Made by a program: the position numbers and the translations under genes. Shown piece after piece: positions 11,059 through 22,014 of a DNA stretch of 64,000 bases. The notes under the pieces are model-generated. The model had not been told where the DNA came from, did no database searches, and saw only the letters and a program-made list of their open reading frames with translations. Each line of letters begins with the position of its first letter. Within the stretch, counting starts at the first letter, position 1. This DNA comes from Tretioscincus oriximinensis (taxonomy: Eukaryota > Chordata > Lepidosauria > Squamata > Gymnophthalmidae), in assembly GCA_022410635.1 (NCBI GenBank), contig JAJVDF010000194.1, forward strand, positions 155,382 to 219,381, written 5' to 3'.

Positions 11059-11929
11059 CCAGGTATTTTATATCATCCAAGTATCCATATACACACAGTA
11101 TACTATCACAGGAGCAATGCTAGACAGGTAAGAGCCTGCACTGTCCCTACAATTTTGCCCTTTCACCTGGCAAGGACAGCAAAAAGCAGTTGCAGAATCC
11201 AACCAAGATCCTGCATTTTCCTTTTACTTTCTGGAGGCGACCTGAGAGTACTAAGTAATGTTATGTCACTTTACATTACAAGAACAGTTAAAAATGCCAG
11301 CTTGGGAAGCAAAGCACATTGACTGTTACTTGTTCAANCAAACTGAGTTTAATACAATCATAAATCCAAATGTGTTAATTTTGTTTTTAATAGGTGAATA
11401 TCAGATTATCTGCCTAGGGGTAACAGCAAGCCGAACTGTATGTTTTGATTTAATTGAAGAAGGAAATAGCCCTGACCATATGTTATGAAAGCATCTGGTG
11501 CCATTTTCTTCTGTTGGAAAGTTAGCTAATATTGTTCAGATTAAAGGCCCAATTCTGTCAACTGCTTTTAAAATAAGCCTGTGATGTTTCTTTGATATGC
11601 ATGCAGGCTGTCAGCAGCAGCCAGGGAAATGCTATCAGTAAGGCTGTATCGGTCTTTGATGCTCTGGACAGCTTGAGGTGTTTTCTTCTTCTCCTAGTTT
11701 GTTTATGATTCCATAGCCTCAATAGTGCAGCAAATGCAAACATCTCAATGCATGGCTAACTTGAGCTGGCAATCAGGAAATTTATATGTTTGTGCAAAAC
11801 CAGTATAGCAAAGTAATGAATTAGCAGCTGCAAAATATCGTAAGGTAATAACAGATTTATCTGAGAATTTGGGCAATAATCCCCACCCACCTCCAGGAGT
11901 ATTTAAAAAGGCCTTTCTTAATTTTGCAG

Positions 11930-12028
11930 AATGGTTTCACACCTCTCCACATTGCCTGCAAGAAGAACAGAATTAAAGTGATGGAACTTTTGTTGAAACA
12001 CGGAGCATCAATCCAAGCGGTCACTGAG
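11930..12028 (+). CDS. ANK3: ANK3 exon: ankyrin repeat 12
   Basis: It begins [18 protein letters not shown] and ends with Ser-Ile-Gln-Ala-Val-Thr-Glu. The KKNR basic stretch in the first-helix loop is as I know it in ankyrin-G. The acceptor is ATTTTGCAG and the donor GAG|GTAAGA, phase 0 both sides. It encodes one 33-residue repeat in the third ligand groove. Confidence 0.95.
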
Positions 12029-12330
12029 GTAAGATATATTTGGTGGAAGCTGGAAATGAACAACATTATCCCTTGAGAACATCAAAGAGGATTCTCTGCT
12101 GAAGTTAGGCATCTCTTCCCTGTAGCTATAGTTAACCTATCTCTTTTGAGGGAATACTTTGTATTACTTATCACCTGGGGAAACAAGAATATCTAGCAAG
12201 AGGGTATTGCAGATTAGCAAGAAAGAGAGAAGTAGCATGAGCTTTTGGAAAGAAGTCTATTTCTACATATGAAGAAGTAGACTTCTCTACAAAAGCTCTT
12301 GCTGTCTACGATTTTCTTACTAGTGAGGCA

Positions 12331-12628
12331 TGAATGGCGCAGTCGTTAAGAGAAGATCTTTGAGATCCATTCTCAAGTCCCATGCTGGCGGTGGAGAAGG
12401 GTGAACATGGCTTCGTCTCCAGTCAACTCAGCGATTTTTTAAAAAGTAGATTTGCAATCTACATTTCAAGTAGATTAATGAGTACCACCACTAATCTGGN
12501 GGGNAAGATAGAAAAGGTGTAAGCCTTCAGGCAAAAATTAACGTAAGCTGCTCTGAGTTCCAGTGGGTGAGAAGGGCAGGGTATAAAAACCACCTTCTTC
12601 TTATCCTTATACTTCTCCTTCTTCTTGG
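12331..12628 (+). mobile_element. tRNA-derived SINE, variant copy 2
   Basis: The head ATGGCGCAGTCGTTAAGAGA is a good A box and CATTCTCAAGTCCC a weak B box. The tail GGTGAGAAGGGCAGGGTATA leads into CTTCTTC units. The middle differs from copies 1, 3, 4 and 5 (it has TTTGCAATCTACATTTCAAG), so it is a subfamily or a composite. Two Ns interrupt the 3' part. Confidence 0.7.
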
Positions 12629-12828
12629 TACTACAAGAACCCTTGCTAGATATTGTGGACCCAGAATAATACAGTTACTCCTTTGATTGCTACTGTGGTG
12701 CAACAAGTTGTACATTATTGACATGAAATTTCTCAGTATTGAAGAGAAATTTAGTACATGAGTGTTATCCTGATACATACCTTTAATCAGTCTTCAGCCC
12801 TGAAGAACTGGACAAACCAGGAAAAAAC

Positions 12829-12984
12829 CAATTTCAGAGAAATAGCTGTGTTAGTCTAGTAGAAAGTCCAGAAAAGGTGCTAGCAGCACTTTGAGACTAA
12901 CTTGAGAAAAGTGGGCGACATGAGCTTACGAAAGCTTATGCCACCCACTTTTCTCAAGTTAGTCTCAAAGTACTGCTAGCTCCT
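12829..12984. mobile_element. Hairpin (foldback) element, family with 21521-21626
   Basis: The arm AAGGTGCTAGCAGCACTTTG, continuing AGACTAACTTGAGAAAAGTG, is inverted on the right as CACTTTTCTCAAGTTAGTCT, then CAAAGTACTGCTAGCTCCTT, with AGCTTACGAAAGCT at the centre. A left extension (AGAAATAGCTGTGTTAGTCT) is the reverse complement of the extension at the element in 21.5 kb, so both derive from one family. Class unknown. Confidence 0.7.
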
Positions 12985-13316
12985 TCGCAGGAAAAAACCA
13001 GTTCTTGAATATTTCAACTNATGTGGGCTAACTGAGATTCTTTTAAACCATTGGCTTGCTCCCCTTCGTTCAATCTAGTTGATCAAGGAGAAAAATAGGA
13101 AAGGAGGGAGGATCTCAAGCCTTCTTTTGGATGCTTCTGGGGCAATTCTATTCCGATCTGCTCAAGAAAATAAACTACAAATCCATGAAACCCAGTGGTC
13201 TTCACCAATGAGTTACAAGGGCCTACTGCATTGCATTTTTGAGACGACTCACAGTCTTTACTAGCATAGGTCAGAAATNTTATTCTTACCCTTTTCTTCT
13301 TTTTTCATTTTCCTAG

Positions 13317-13415
13317 TCGGGACTGACCCCAATCCACGTTGCTGCCTTCATGGGACATGTAAATATCGTTTCACAGCTGATGCATCATGGAGCATCTCCC
13401 AACACAACCAATGTG
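13317..13415 (+). CDS. ANK3: ANK3 exon: ankyrin repeat 13
   Basis: It begins [18 protein letters not shown], continues [11 protein letters not shown] and ends TTNV. TPIH replaces TPLH and FMGH replaces the usual xxGH, as I recall for vertebrate ankyrin-G. The acceptor is TTTTCCTAG and the donor GTG|GTGAGT, phase 0. It encodes one repeat in the third ligand groove. Confidence 0.95.
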
Positions 13416-14421
13416 GTGAGTGTCAGTATTGGCTTTGGGGAACAGAACTGCAGAGCATTCCTTCACTTGACATTCAAGCTCCATGCACAGTGGAAGCTTT
13501 GCAGATCAGCTTCAGTGTCAGTACTTGCAGCTCTGTAGTGCTCAGGCATGCGTACAAGTCATCTAGTGTTCTTTTTCTGTTAGCCACTGCTGTTCCCCAA
13601 GGAACGTTTACGTAGTTATCTGTCTGTAGTCACTATATAGTGCACTACTGTCATTAGTAGTGAAGGTCATCTACAGAGGATTCCCAACCTTGATGCAGAG
13701 GAAGTGCCACAATTCTTCTTGTCTGAGCAAAAAACATTAAGGAGTAATAGAAAGAAATTTTCTTTTACATGTACCTACTACCAAAACAAAGTCACTGCCA
13801 AAGTGAAGGAACAAAGTGGAACTAGAAGTCTCAGGTTATTCTGGTCAAGGCCTAAATAAATTTAATAGGTTGAAGTATCTGGTATGGTTGTCTTCAGNTG
13901 ACAACCACTGCCCTGAACTGCTGCCTTGGAATGGTTAAACATGGCAAAAGTGAAAAGGTGGTATCAAGTTCAGGTAAGTGTCACTTTTTCACCAATCCAA
14001 CTCTGCCAGAAAGCACATCTTAATGACAGCCTGTTCCCAGAGGAGACACGAAGTTAGCCAATATTGGCATTTTTGTTTACAGTCTTATTTTCTGAATATT
14101 TTCTGGATTATTAATTCTACAATTAANTATTTTAATAGCAATCACATTAATTAGGTAGTCATACATTTTCAGAATTGGAGGTTAGCACAGAAGGTTTAGA
14201 AATGTTATACCCAGGGTGCTCCCACACTGTTTTTTTTTCTCCCTGAGATCTATCCAGGGAGAGGGGGGGTTTCTGTTCCAACCAGGGAAGCAGGTGGCCG
14301 TGGGCTAGGTGCTCTGGAAGAGACAGCTAGACTGGCTGCACAGGAAGAGGCCTTAGAACTTCCGGAAGGGTCTTGCTGTTGCATTTGATCCATTATCCAA
14401 GGCTTAGGTTTTAGTTCTTTC

Positions 14422-14752
14422 TGTTAGATTATTGTTTCTGATCCAAAAATGATAGATGAGTCAGTAATTCAAATAGATATTTATTGATGAAAACAAGACC
14501 ACAAATAAGACCAGAAGTCAAGAACTAACTTCGGTAGTAATCAAAGAACTAAAACGAAAGGGAGAAGGAAAAGATAGCTTAAATACAGTGTCAAGCTCCG
14601 CCTGTGCAGAGATAAAGACCAATAGAAAGTAACAAATCATCCCGCCAAAGGGTTACCGACAGCGGGGAAAGCAAAACCAGAAATGAAAGTAAAAAAGGGA
14701 AAAGGGAAACTACATTAGAAAGGGACCTAACACCTTCAGTTCCAATCTGACA
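14422..14752 (-). mobile_element. LTR of an LTR retroelement (endogenous retrovirus or gypsy type)
   Basis: Read on the minus strand, the 331-bp unit runs from TGTCAG to CTAACA. It has a TATA-like TATTTAAG at 14578-14585 and an AATAAA signal at 14480-14485, about 95 bp apart and in the right order for U3-R-U5. A purine-rich tract lies just before its 5' end, the expected place for the plus-strand primer, so this is the 3' LTR of a truncated element. No coding remnant is recognised beside it, so the class cannot be decided. No target duplication can be tested because the other end is missing. Confidence 0.6.
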
Positions 14753-14772
14753 TCCCCTCCTTCCTCTTTTCT
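14753..14772 (-). other. Polypurine tract of the LTR element
   Basis: On the minus strand this is AGAAAAGAGGAAGGAGGGGA, immediately followed by the LTR's TG. It is the hallmark position of plus-strand DNA priming. Confidence 0.6.
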
Positions 14773-15049
14773 AAAGCAAAAACCTGTCAAATAGGATGTG
14801 AGTATTTGTGAACTAAGTTCATTTCCAAGTATTTAAATATTTAATAATATGTCCTCCTCCTCATAATATGTGAAAGGATAATGGNCCACAATCCACATAT
14901 GCCCATATGGCCCCCTGGAAAACTATGTATTACAGTGCTCCAAACTGCCAATNTGTTACCGAACCCAATTCAAGGTAGTAACTCGAACCTAAAAGATCCT
15001 AAATAACTTGGGCCTAAATACCTAACGGGAACAACTTCTCCTATATCAA

Positions 15050-15378
15050 CATTCCTGTACCTTAAGATCTGCAGAGGAGGCCTTCCTGACTGTGCCACCT
15101 CTCTCCGGAGCAAAGAGGGTAGGAACCCAAATTAGGGCATTCTCTGTGGCACCCCCCGGCTATGGAACAGTCTCCTTCTTGAGGTGTGTCAATCACCACC
15201 TCTGTATGCATTCAGAAATGTTTGACGACATGCTCCTTAACCAGGTCTTTGGCTGAAAAAACTAATGTCTTCTATTTTCAGATATTATTGATTTAATATA
15301 TTTTTTTTTATTGATAACAGCCTGAGACCTTTGGGAANAGGGCAGAGTAAAAATTTAAATAAATAAATAAATAAAAAT
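15050..15378 (+). mobile_element. L2-like LINE 3' end
   Basis: GAGGCCTTCCTGACTGTGCC, then GGAACAGTCTCCTTCTTGAG, and a tail of CCTGAGACCTTTGGGAA followed by AAATAAATAAATAAATA. It has the shape of common reptile LINE 3' ends (CCTTCCTGRCTGTG..., TGGAAC..., TTTGGCTGA, ATAAATA tail). Confidence 0.6.
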
Positions 15379-15637
15379 ATTCAATGGCATGCATTAGTCT
15401 ACCTCTATCCTTAGATACTTCTACATTTCATGCCCAAATATATCATGCCCAAATATATGGACAACACCCTAAAAACCTGAGTCCATATTCCTGTTTTTCT
15501 TTTTTTCTTTTAATGAAAGCAAACTCCTTCAGTGGCACTACAGATTATAAACTAACGTATAGAATAAATTTGTTATCTAAAATTAATATTGATGTACGTC
15601 AAGTTTTCTGATAAACAATGAGTGAAATCTTTGGTCC

Positions 15638-15812
15638 TTTCCACACTGGGTTTTATTCCAAACCATATGCTGGTATTAGGACCTGACATTTAAATGATAC
15701 TGCAGACTATGGCAGTCTGGGATGAAGCCTGCCCCAGTCTGCCCCTGCAGCAAATGGATTACAGGTTCCTATTCTGAGATATAATCCAGAATAAGGCTCA
15801 GTGCAGAAAGAG
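15638..15812. mobile_element. Foldback MITE (TTTCTGCACT family)
   Basis: The right end TTCTGAGATATAATCCAGAA, continuing TAAGGCTCAGTGCAGAAAGA, is the inverse of the left end CTTTCCACACTGGGTTTTAT. It closely resembles the right arm of the element at 9106-9275. Confidence 0.55.
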
Positions 15813-16461
15813 CTTATTATATCTCTAATCCTGTTTATTAAAGTTTAAAAGCTTCTGGAATGTTCCTTTGAACTGTTTTCCCNAAAAAAATTTCTTCTCA
15901 TCCCATCCCCTCCTTCACTACCTGCCTCATCTTGCTGAAAAAAAGAGTTCATCGGTTGTTACTTATTGTATCTGATCTTTGAAAAGTGTATTCAACTTGT
16001 TGAATGCTGTAACCCCAGAAGACCAGAGCTGTTTTTCCATTTCGAAGCAAACCCAGTTGATGTTGNTAATAAATTGCAGCAGATTGTCAGGAAATATTGC
16101 CTGTGTCGGTCACAGCTACGCTAGAGTGCTTCCACGTACCCCTGGGCTTTGTTGGAAGGGTGCTGAAAAAATGAAGCTTTTCTCGATGCATTTGTGGCAA
16201 ACTGAAATAACTGGGCCGTGGGGACTGAAGAGGAAACAATATGCACAGTAACATTTTTTACTATGGCTTCCTGCTACCTATTCTTTGCAGAGTTTGGTGC
16301 ATGAAAATTAAAATGATACTCCAATTGAGTGTTACTGTGACATTTCACTCCGTAAAACAATTTAAAATTGCTTTGGACATCATTGTATATCATTATGTAC
16401 CATAAACATTTTAAAAAAAAATACTAGAGATGCATTTCATCTCAGAGATTTCAGAGATGCA

Positions 16462-16680
16462 AAAGGAGGGCATTCCCTGTGGTGGCCCACACACACTGGA
16501 ACAGCCTCCAGTTAGCTCACTAGGCACCTTTACTATATAGTTTTGGGCACCTGGTAAAAACATAACTCTTCACCCAAGTTTTTGCCTCTTAGTTCCCTCT
16601 GTGTCCAATTCTTCTAGGGAGGGTGGTTGGAGAGATGGAAAATATGGATCTTTTAAAATATTTTATTCATAATGTTTTGT
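16462..16680 (+). mobile_element. L2-like LINE 3' end, diverged
   Basis: GAGGGCATTCCCTGTGGTGG followed by TGGAACAGCCTCCAGTTAG parallels the copy at 15140-15180. The tail is degraded and merges with the simple repeat at 16686. Confidence 0.5.
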
Positions 16681-16685
16681 TATTT

Positions 16686-16703
16686 TGTTGTTGTTGTTGT
16701 TGT
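16686..16703. repeat. (TTG)n simple repeat at the R4 LINE 3' end
   Basis: Six TTG units. On the minus strand they are (CAA)n, lying just beyond the 3' end of the reverse-oriented R4-type LINE. Confidence 0.8.
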
Positions 16704-16714
16704 TATTCTTCATA

Positions 16715-19472
16715 AAACAACAGCAACATAGCAAACGAAATCAATATGCTGGATTTCGTATCAACTATCACTAGTCAAACACTTCCTAAGTGTCTAGGAC
16801 TGAGTGATGTATCTTTGAATGATGTGGGCAGAACCCAATAAAGTGGCCTTTTGAAGTTGACAGAGGGAGGTTTTGTCAATGCCAATCATTTTCAAGTGCC
16901 CACTGAGATCTTTAGGCATTGCTTCCAATGTGCCAAGGACCACTGATAACACTTTTACTGGTCTATGCCAGAGTTGCTGAAGTTCGATTTTCAAGTCCTC
17001 GTATCTGGTCATTTTCTCCAACTGTTTCTCCTCGATTCTACTATCACCCGGAATTGCAGTATCTACAATCCACACCATCTGTTTCTTTTTCTCTACAATC
17101 GTAATGTCCCGAGTATTGTGTTCTAACTTTCAATCAGTCTGCAACCTGAAGTCCCATAGCCTCTTCATTTTCAACAACCTTTTCTGGCTTATGATCCCAC
17201 CAGTTCTTTGCCACTGGTAGGTGGTACTTCTGTCATAGGTTCCAGTGGATCATATGTGCCACAGTGTTTGCGATCTTTTTGCAGCAGCTGAGTCTATGGT
17301 CGATAGTTTCATCAGCTTCTTTGCAAAGACTGCATTTCGGGTGATCTGTTGCTTTTTCAATCTTGGCTTTGATGGCATTTTTTTTGATGGCTTGTTCTTG
17401 TGCAGCTAGAATCATTCCTTCTGTCTCCTTCAGCATTCCATTCGTAAACCAAGACCAGGTCGTTTCCTTGTCCACTTTGCCTTCAATCTTATCTACGAAC
17501 TGCCCATACAATGCTTTATTCCGCCAATTATCAATCCATTCTTGAATTGCAGTTTTTCTGTATTGGTTCTCGGTTTGCTTTACCTTGAGAAGCTTCCTGT
17601 TTGTCAACTTCTGTCAATGCTGACTCTTTGCTCTCTTTTACGTAGTCCGCTAATGCATGCTTCTCTTCTTCCACTGACTGCCTCACTTGCAAAGGTCCTC
17701 TGCCACCTATTTTTCTTAGTAAATACAGCCTGACAACATCACTATGGAGATGTAGTGCATGATTAATAGCTGATCGTTTGTGCCCCTGCTTCTTTTTTTT
17801 ATTGCCCTTTTGCTCTATTGGCATGATGTCATTTTCTTCGAGGTAGTCCTGAATTCTATCAGCTATGATGCCTGTCAGCAATTTGAACATGGTCGGCAGA
17901 CATGTTATTGGTCTGTAGTTTTCTGGTATGGCTCCTTTTGCTGCATCTTTCTGTATTAATTATGTTTTGCCTGTTGTTAGCCACTCACAGACATTTCCTG
18001 TTTGCAGCATTTTGTTGAACAGTTCAGCCATTTTTGCATGCAGGCTGGTCAAGTGTTTGAGCCAAAGGCCATGCAACTGATCAGTGTCATGGGATGTCCA
18101 GTTCTTTACCTTCTGCACTCTTTTTGTGACCATTTCAGGTGTTATTTCCAGCTGTTGCATGTTGTTTTTTGAGAATTTCTTCTCAAAGTCCTTTATGGAG
18201 CTGGCAGTTTTGTTGTAGTTCTTTTCAATCTCCCATACATTTCTCCAAGAGTTTGTTGTTGCTTCCTTCTCTGGCTTTTCAATTTTCTTGTCTGCTTGCT
18301 GATGCAAGCTCTGGTAGAACTGCTTTTAGTTGGATTTTAACATTTTATTCTGCCTGTACTGGATGATCCTTGCATTGTATCATTAGAGTTTCCTGGCTGT
18401 TGCTGTTACCTGCTGTTTCACAATTTCCAAAGCTTTATTGATTTTCCTGGTATTCAACCAGTACTTTTTGAACATATGGTCTTTAGTTTTCTGATTGTTT
18501 AGTTTCTGCTCCTTCATGTTTTTCACATTACCAGCATCTGATCTCAGGCTTTTTATTTTCAGTTCTAATCAAACTTTCCATTTTTGCTTTCCTGCTGACT
18601 TTTTGGTTGGGTCCAGTTGCATTAATTCTAGTTCTTGGGTTACTATCACAACTGTACTGTAGGCAAGCTGCTTCAATTCTTCAATTGATGCAATATGGAC
18701 CGTTGCAAGTGCAGAGTTAATGTCTTTCATCAGAGGCGCAATTCATTTCCTGCCTATAGTTTTCAAGGCTGGCAGTTGCTTTTGCTCTGCATTAGATGCC
18801 ATGTGAGCAAGTACTTTGTCTTTCAGCTCTTGCTGCCAATGAGTCATTGTGACAAGTGTTTCATTCATGACTTCATGCTGCTGTTCCTCATCCTCTTGCA
18901 ATATTTCCAAATTTTCTTCAGGTTCTTGTTCAGTGATTCCTGGTCTCATTTGATTGTCTACACGTGTTGTAGAAGGTTGAGGTGCTACATGTTTTTCGTA
19001 TTTCTTCGAGTTCAGTTTCACTGAACACTTTGTTCCTGATTATGAATCATCGATGATCAGCTAGTTGAAGTTCCAGTATTTTTGACTTTGAATATTCTTG
19101 TTTCCATAGTTGTTATCTGCGTTTTTCAGGTTCTGACTTGTAGCACCATTTCATGAGTGAGCGATTCTCTGACATTAAAATTTTTTACCACTTTTTTGTT
19201 TGTGTATTTTGTTCCTGTAATCCATTTGTCAATGGATGCTCTGGTTCCTCAACAACCATCATGGATCTTTTTATCCTGGCCGATGACCAAGCCAGTATAG
19301 ACTTCTTTTTTTGTTTGTCTCTCCATTGGGTCAAATGGGTTGGATGCGTTTAGTCTGGCTCACTCCGGCTTGGTTGAACCTGCCAATACTTTGGTCTACC
19401 GCTGGTACAGCTCTCAGCTTCACTGGAGTACACAAGCCCCACTACCATGACAAGGTGAACCCATCAGTGGGG
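16715..19472 (-). mobile_element. R4/Dong-type non-LTR retrotransposon, degraded and internally deleted
   Basis: Minus-strand fragments in order: an acidic N-terminal segment (18743-19021), a segment before the reverse transcriptase with NSWRNVWEIEKNYNK and IKDFEKKF (within 17960-18307), the first reverse transcriptase block with FKLLTGIIADRIQDYLEEND (17800-17890), a thumb/C-terminal block (LYLLRKIGGRGPLQ), a Cys/His cluster CSLCKEADETIDHRLSCC (17233-17607), and the C-terminal restriction-like endonuclease region with IVDTAIPGDSRIEEKQLEK (16794-17078). This order, with the endonuclease at the C-terminus, is that of the R4 clade. In-frame stops are present in the region near 18310-18420. The reverse transcriptase core with its catalytic aspartates is missing near 17800. 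Confidence 0.75.
16794..19021 (-). pseudogene. Reverse transcriptase/endonuclease ORF of the R4-type LINE (dead)
   Basis: The protein is split over several frames. Blocks before and after the catalytic palm are recognisable, but EQKG (end of the first block) is followed within about 12 residues by INHALHLHSD, which belongs near the thumb. Several hundred codons are therefore deleted and the element cannot be active. The C-terminal part keeps ATLLGSAHIIQR, a typical R4-clade ending. Confidence 0.7.
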
Positions 19473-19639
<167 letters not shown>

Positions 19640-20249
19640 AATCCTGGGACCAACGGTTAAGGGCGGGATATAAATCTTTTTAAATAAATAAAATAGATTG
19701 GCAAAAGATCTAAGAAGAAACCTTTTTACTTCAGATTAAAGTTTTTGTTCTTAATATTTCCCAGACAGGAAATCTCCTGGTTAAAGCACATGCAGTTCTT
19801 CACTTTTTTTGGTGGTCTTTCTTGTCTTCTGTTTATTTTGATTTGCACAGCTGAACACTAGCCTCCTAACTACAGACATGAATTGCTAGAATATAGTAGC
19901 AGATACTCAGATGCAAGCAAAAGTGTGCACATCTTCTGAATACACAGAACTTGGCAAATTATGCTGGCTTGACTGACAAAGAATAGTCAGCTGTAGGGCA
20001 GAATTAATACTGCTAATACAAACTCCACTTCTGCTTTTTGAAATAAAGTTACTTTTGAGATGGAATATTTATTGGGTCTTGGATCCAGCTTCTAGGTGTT
20101 TTCTTGAAAATGCTGAATATTCAGATTGTTTTGATTAGCATGTAAAGCTTTTTGTTTGACCACTGATTACAATATGTGTGCACTTTTTTAAGCTTTGAAA
20201 TTGTTGTTTATAAAATACTTTAATTTTTATTAATGTTTTTCATTCCTAG

Positions 20250-20348
20250 AGGGGCGAGACAGCACTTCATATGGCTGCCAGGGCTGGCCAGTCAGAAGTT
20301 GTTCGATATTTAGTCCAGAATGGTGCTCAGGTAGAAGCTAAAGCCAAG
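20250..20348 (+). CDS. ANK3: ANK3 exon: ankyrin repeat 14
   Basis: It begins [18 protein letters not shown] and ends GAQVEAKAK. The RGETALH start is characteristic of repeat 14 across vertebrate ankyrins. Relative to my memory of the mammalian protein (ARSGQAEVV and LVQDGAQ) it has ARAGQSEVV and LVQNGAQ. The acceptor is CATTCCTAG and the donor AAG|GTAAGT, phase 0. Confidence 0.95.
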
Positions 20349-21282
20349 GTAAGTCAATTGTTTCTCCAGTTAAACGTATATTGTGACCATTAAAATAACT
20401 TCCCCATCTGATGTTGCTTGATTCTAATTCTCACTTGTTTCAACCAATATGACTAGTGGGAGAGATGGAAGGAGGTGTATTGAAAGGATAAAGGGCAGGT
20501 GACCTAGCCAGGCTGATTACAGTGAAGACCCACTGAGATCCTTTTATGACATCATACTGCAGACAGCTGAGCTAAGCATGAACAGGAGCCTGCTGGATTG
20601 AGCTATAGCCTAACTAGTTCATCTTCCTAGCTCATACAGTGGGCCACCAAATGCTTTTGGGCATCTCAAACAGAAGAATAAAGCAACACTTGCTCTCATG
20701 TTCAAGTAAATGATCTTTAANACATGTCTGGAATAAGAGTGAACAAGCAGATAAATGCAGGTATCAGCCCACTGAGAATGAAAATAGAGAGATGTTGCAG
20801 TAATCTTGGACTAAGCAAGCAAAGTCAGATCCCTGGCTGGAAGCTGTGTGTTGCCCTGTCTCCTAAGATGGTTTCCAGATGCTTCCTCTGATTTTGTTTT
20901 ATTTTTCAAAAAGCAATAAACAGGGAAACAAGGAATCTTGAGAAGATGGTATATCAAGATCAAGAAGTATATAAGCCCCTGCCTCTACTGTACTANTCTG
21001 GAATTCTGTCATTGAAGACAAAATGAAACAAGAATTTGCATCTGGACTTGAAGGAATCTTCAACAACAACAAATTCTGTGGCACTATTATCTTGGCCTGT
21101 TCATCATTCCCTGTCAAGACAAATAGCACTGTTATCTGTTGTGTGGCCTAGATCCCACTGTGTTCCACATAATGTCTCTGAAGAGTAGAAGTTTTCTAAT
21201 CATTCATTCCTATTGGCTATAAAAGCAGGAATTTTTCTAATGTGTCCACTAATGGAGACATGTCTGGATCTTTCTTGTTTAG
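20349..21282 (+). other. ANK3: ANK3 intron between repeat 14 and repeat 15 exons
   Basis: Short non-coding intron of about 0.9 kb with two isolated Ns. I recognise no repeat or other feature. Confidence 0.85.
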
Positions 21283-21480
21283 GATGACCAAACACCATTG
21301 CACATTTCATCACGACTCGGGAAAGCTGATATAGTGCAGCAGTTACTACAGCAAGGGGCATCTCCAAATGCTGCCACAACTTCAGGGTATACACCACTAC
21401 ATCTTTCTGCACGAGAAGGACATGAAGATGTGGCATCAGTCCTTATGGATCATGGTGCCTCCTTAAGTATAACTACCAAG
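21283..21480 (+). CDS. ANK3: ANK3 exon: ankyrin repeats 15 and 16
   Basis: Repeat 15 begins [18 protein letters not shown] and repeat 16 begins [18 protein letters not shown], ending LSITTK. The 66 codons have phase 0 at both ends (TTGTTTAG acceptor, AAG|GTAAAG donor). Differences from the mammalian protein as I recall it: ISSRLGK for ISARLGK, and SVLMDHGA for AFLLDHGA. The donor is weaker than most here (GTAAAG), and a strong inverted repeat begins 40 nt after it. Confidence 0.95.
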
Positions 21481-21520
21481 GTAAAGAACTTCAGTTATGA
21501 ATGTCAGATGACATGGTAAA

Positions 21521-21626
21521 TCTAGCAAAGGGGCTAGTAGCACTTTGAGACTAGAAGTCTCAAAGTGCCATTAGCCCCTTTGCTAGACTTTCTACTAGAC
21601 TAACACAGCTATTTCTCTGAAATTGA
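21521..21626. mobile_element. Hairpin (foldback) element beside a splice donor
   Basis: The arm 21521-21552 (TCTAGCAAAGGGGCTAGTAG...) is inverted at 21556-21587 with two mismatches over 32 bp and a 3-nt loop. The extension CTTTCTACTAGACTAACACA, then GCTATTTCTCTGAAATT, is shared in reverse with the element at 12829. It starts 40 nt after the repeat-16 donor. Confidence 0.75.
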
Positions 21627-21888
21627 CTACCATGATAAATCTAGTGTATTCTCAAGAGCACAAAATAACCCTCTCCTTTGGAATTAGTTGATTTAAGGCA
21701 AAGATAATATTTTGCAGTATGAAATATTTGCTAGGAAGATAAAATTATCAAATTAACTATAGGATATACCCAATTATTTAGTAATTCTGTAACATTCCCA
21801 ACAATCTGCAATCATTTATAAAACAAAGGATTGTGTCCTAATGTTAATATGGTATAATGTTAAGATATGGTGCGGCTCTTATTGCAAA

Positions 21889-21990
21889 ATTTATTTATTT
21901 ATTTAATTAATTAATTTGGCAGTTTATATCCCACTCTTCACCATTGGTCCCAGGACAGATAACAGAAGACCAATAATAATAACAATGAAA
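21889..21990 (-). mobile_element. LINE/SINE tail module plus (AAT)n
   Basis: A run of TTTATTTATTTAATTAATTA, then AGTTTATATCCCACTCTTCA, CCATTGGTCCCAGGACAG and AATAATAATAAC. The same module, in the same relation to an R4-type LINE, occurs at 19641-19690. Confidence 0.6.
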
Positions 21991-22014
21991 TAATGAAATA
22001 ACAATGAAAAGCTC

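Larger units (their letters stand above)
7332..11929 (+). other. ANK3: ANK3 intron between repeat 11 and repeat 12 exons
   Basis: Non-coding. It carries a complete GC-rich hAT foldback element (8244-8745), a LINE-tail-like segment near 8935, a foldback MITE (9106-9275), an (AT)n run, a roughly 100-bp segment duplicated at 10372 and 10950, and an L2-like tail (10786-10857). Nothing is recognised in 7340-8230 or 11060-11920. Confidence 0.8.
12029..13316 (+). other. ANK3: ANK3 intron between repeat 12 and repeat 13 exons
   Basis: Non-coding. It carries a self-complementary stretch near 12210-12320 (AGTCTATTTCTAC...GAAGTAGACTT), a forward tRNA-derived SINE (12331-12628) and a hairpin element (12829-12984). 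The polypyrimidine tract before the acceptor is strong. Confidence 0.8.
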
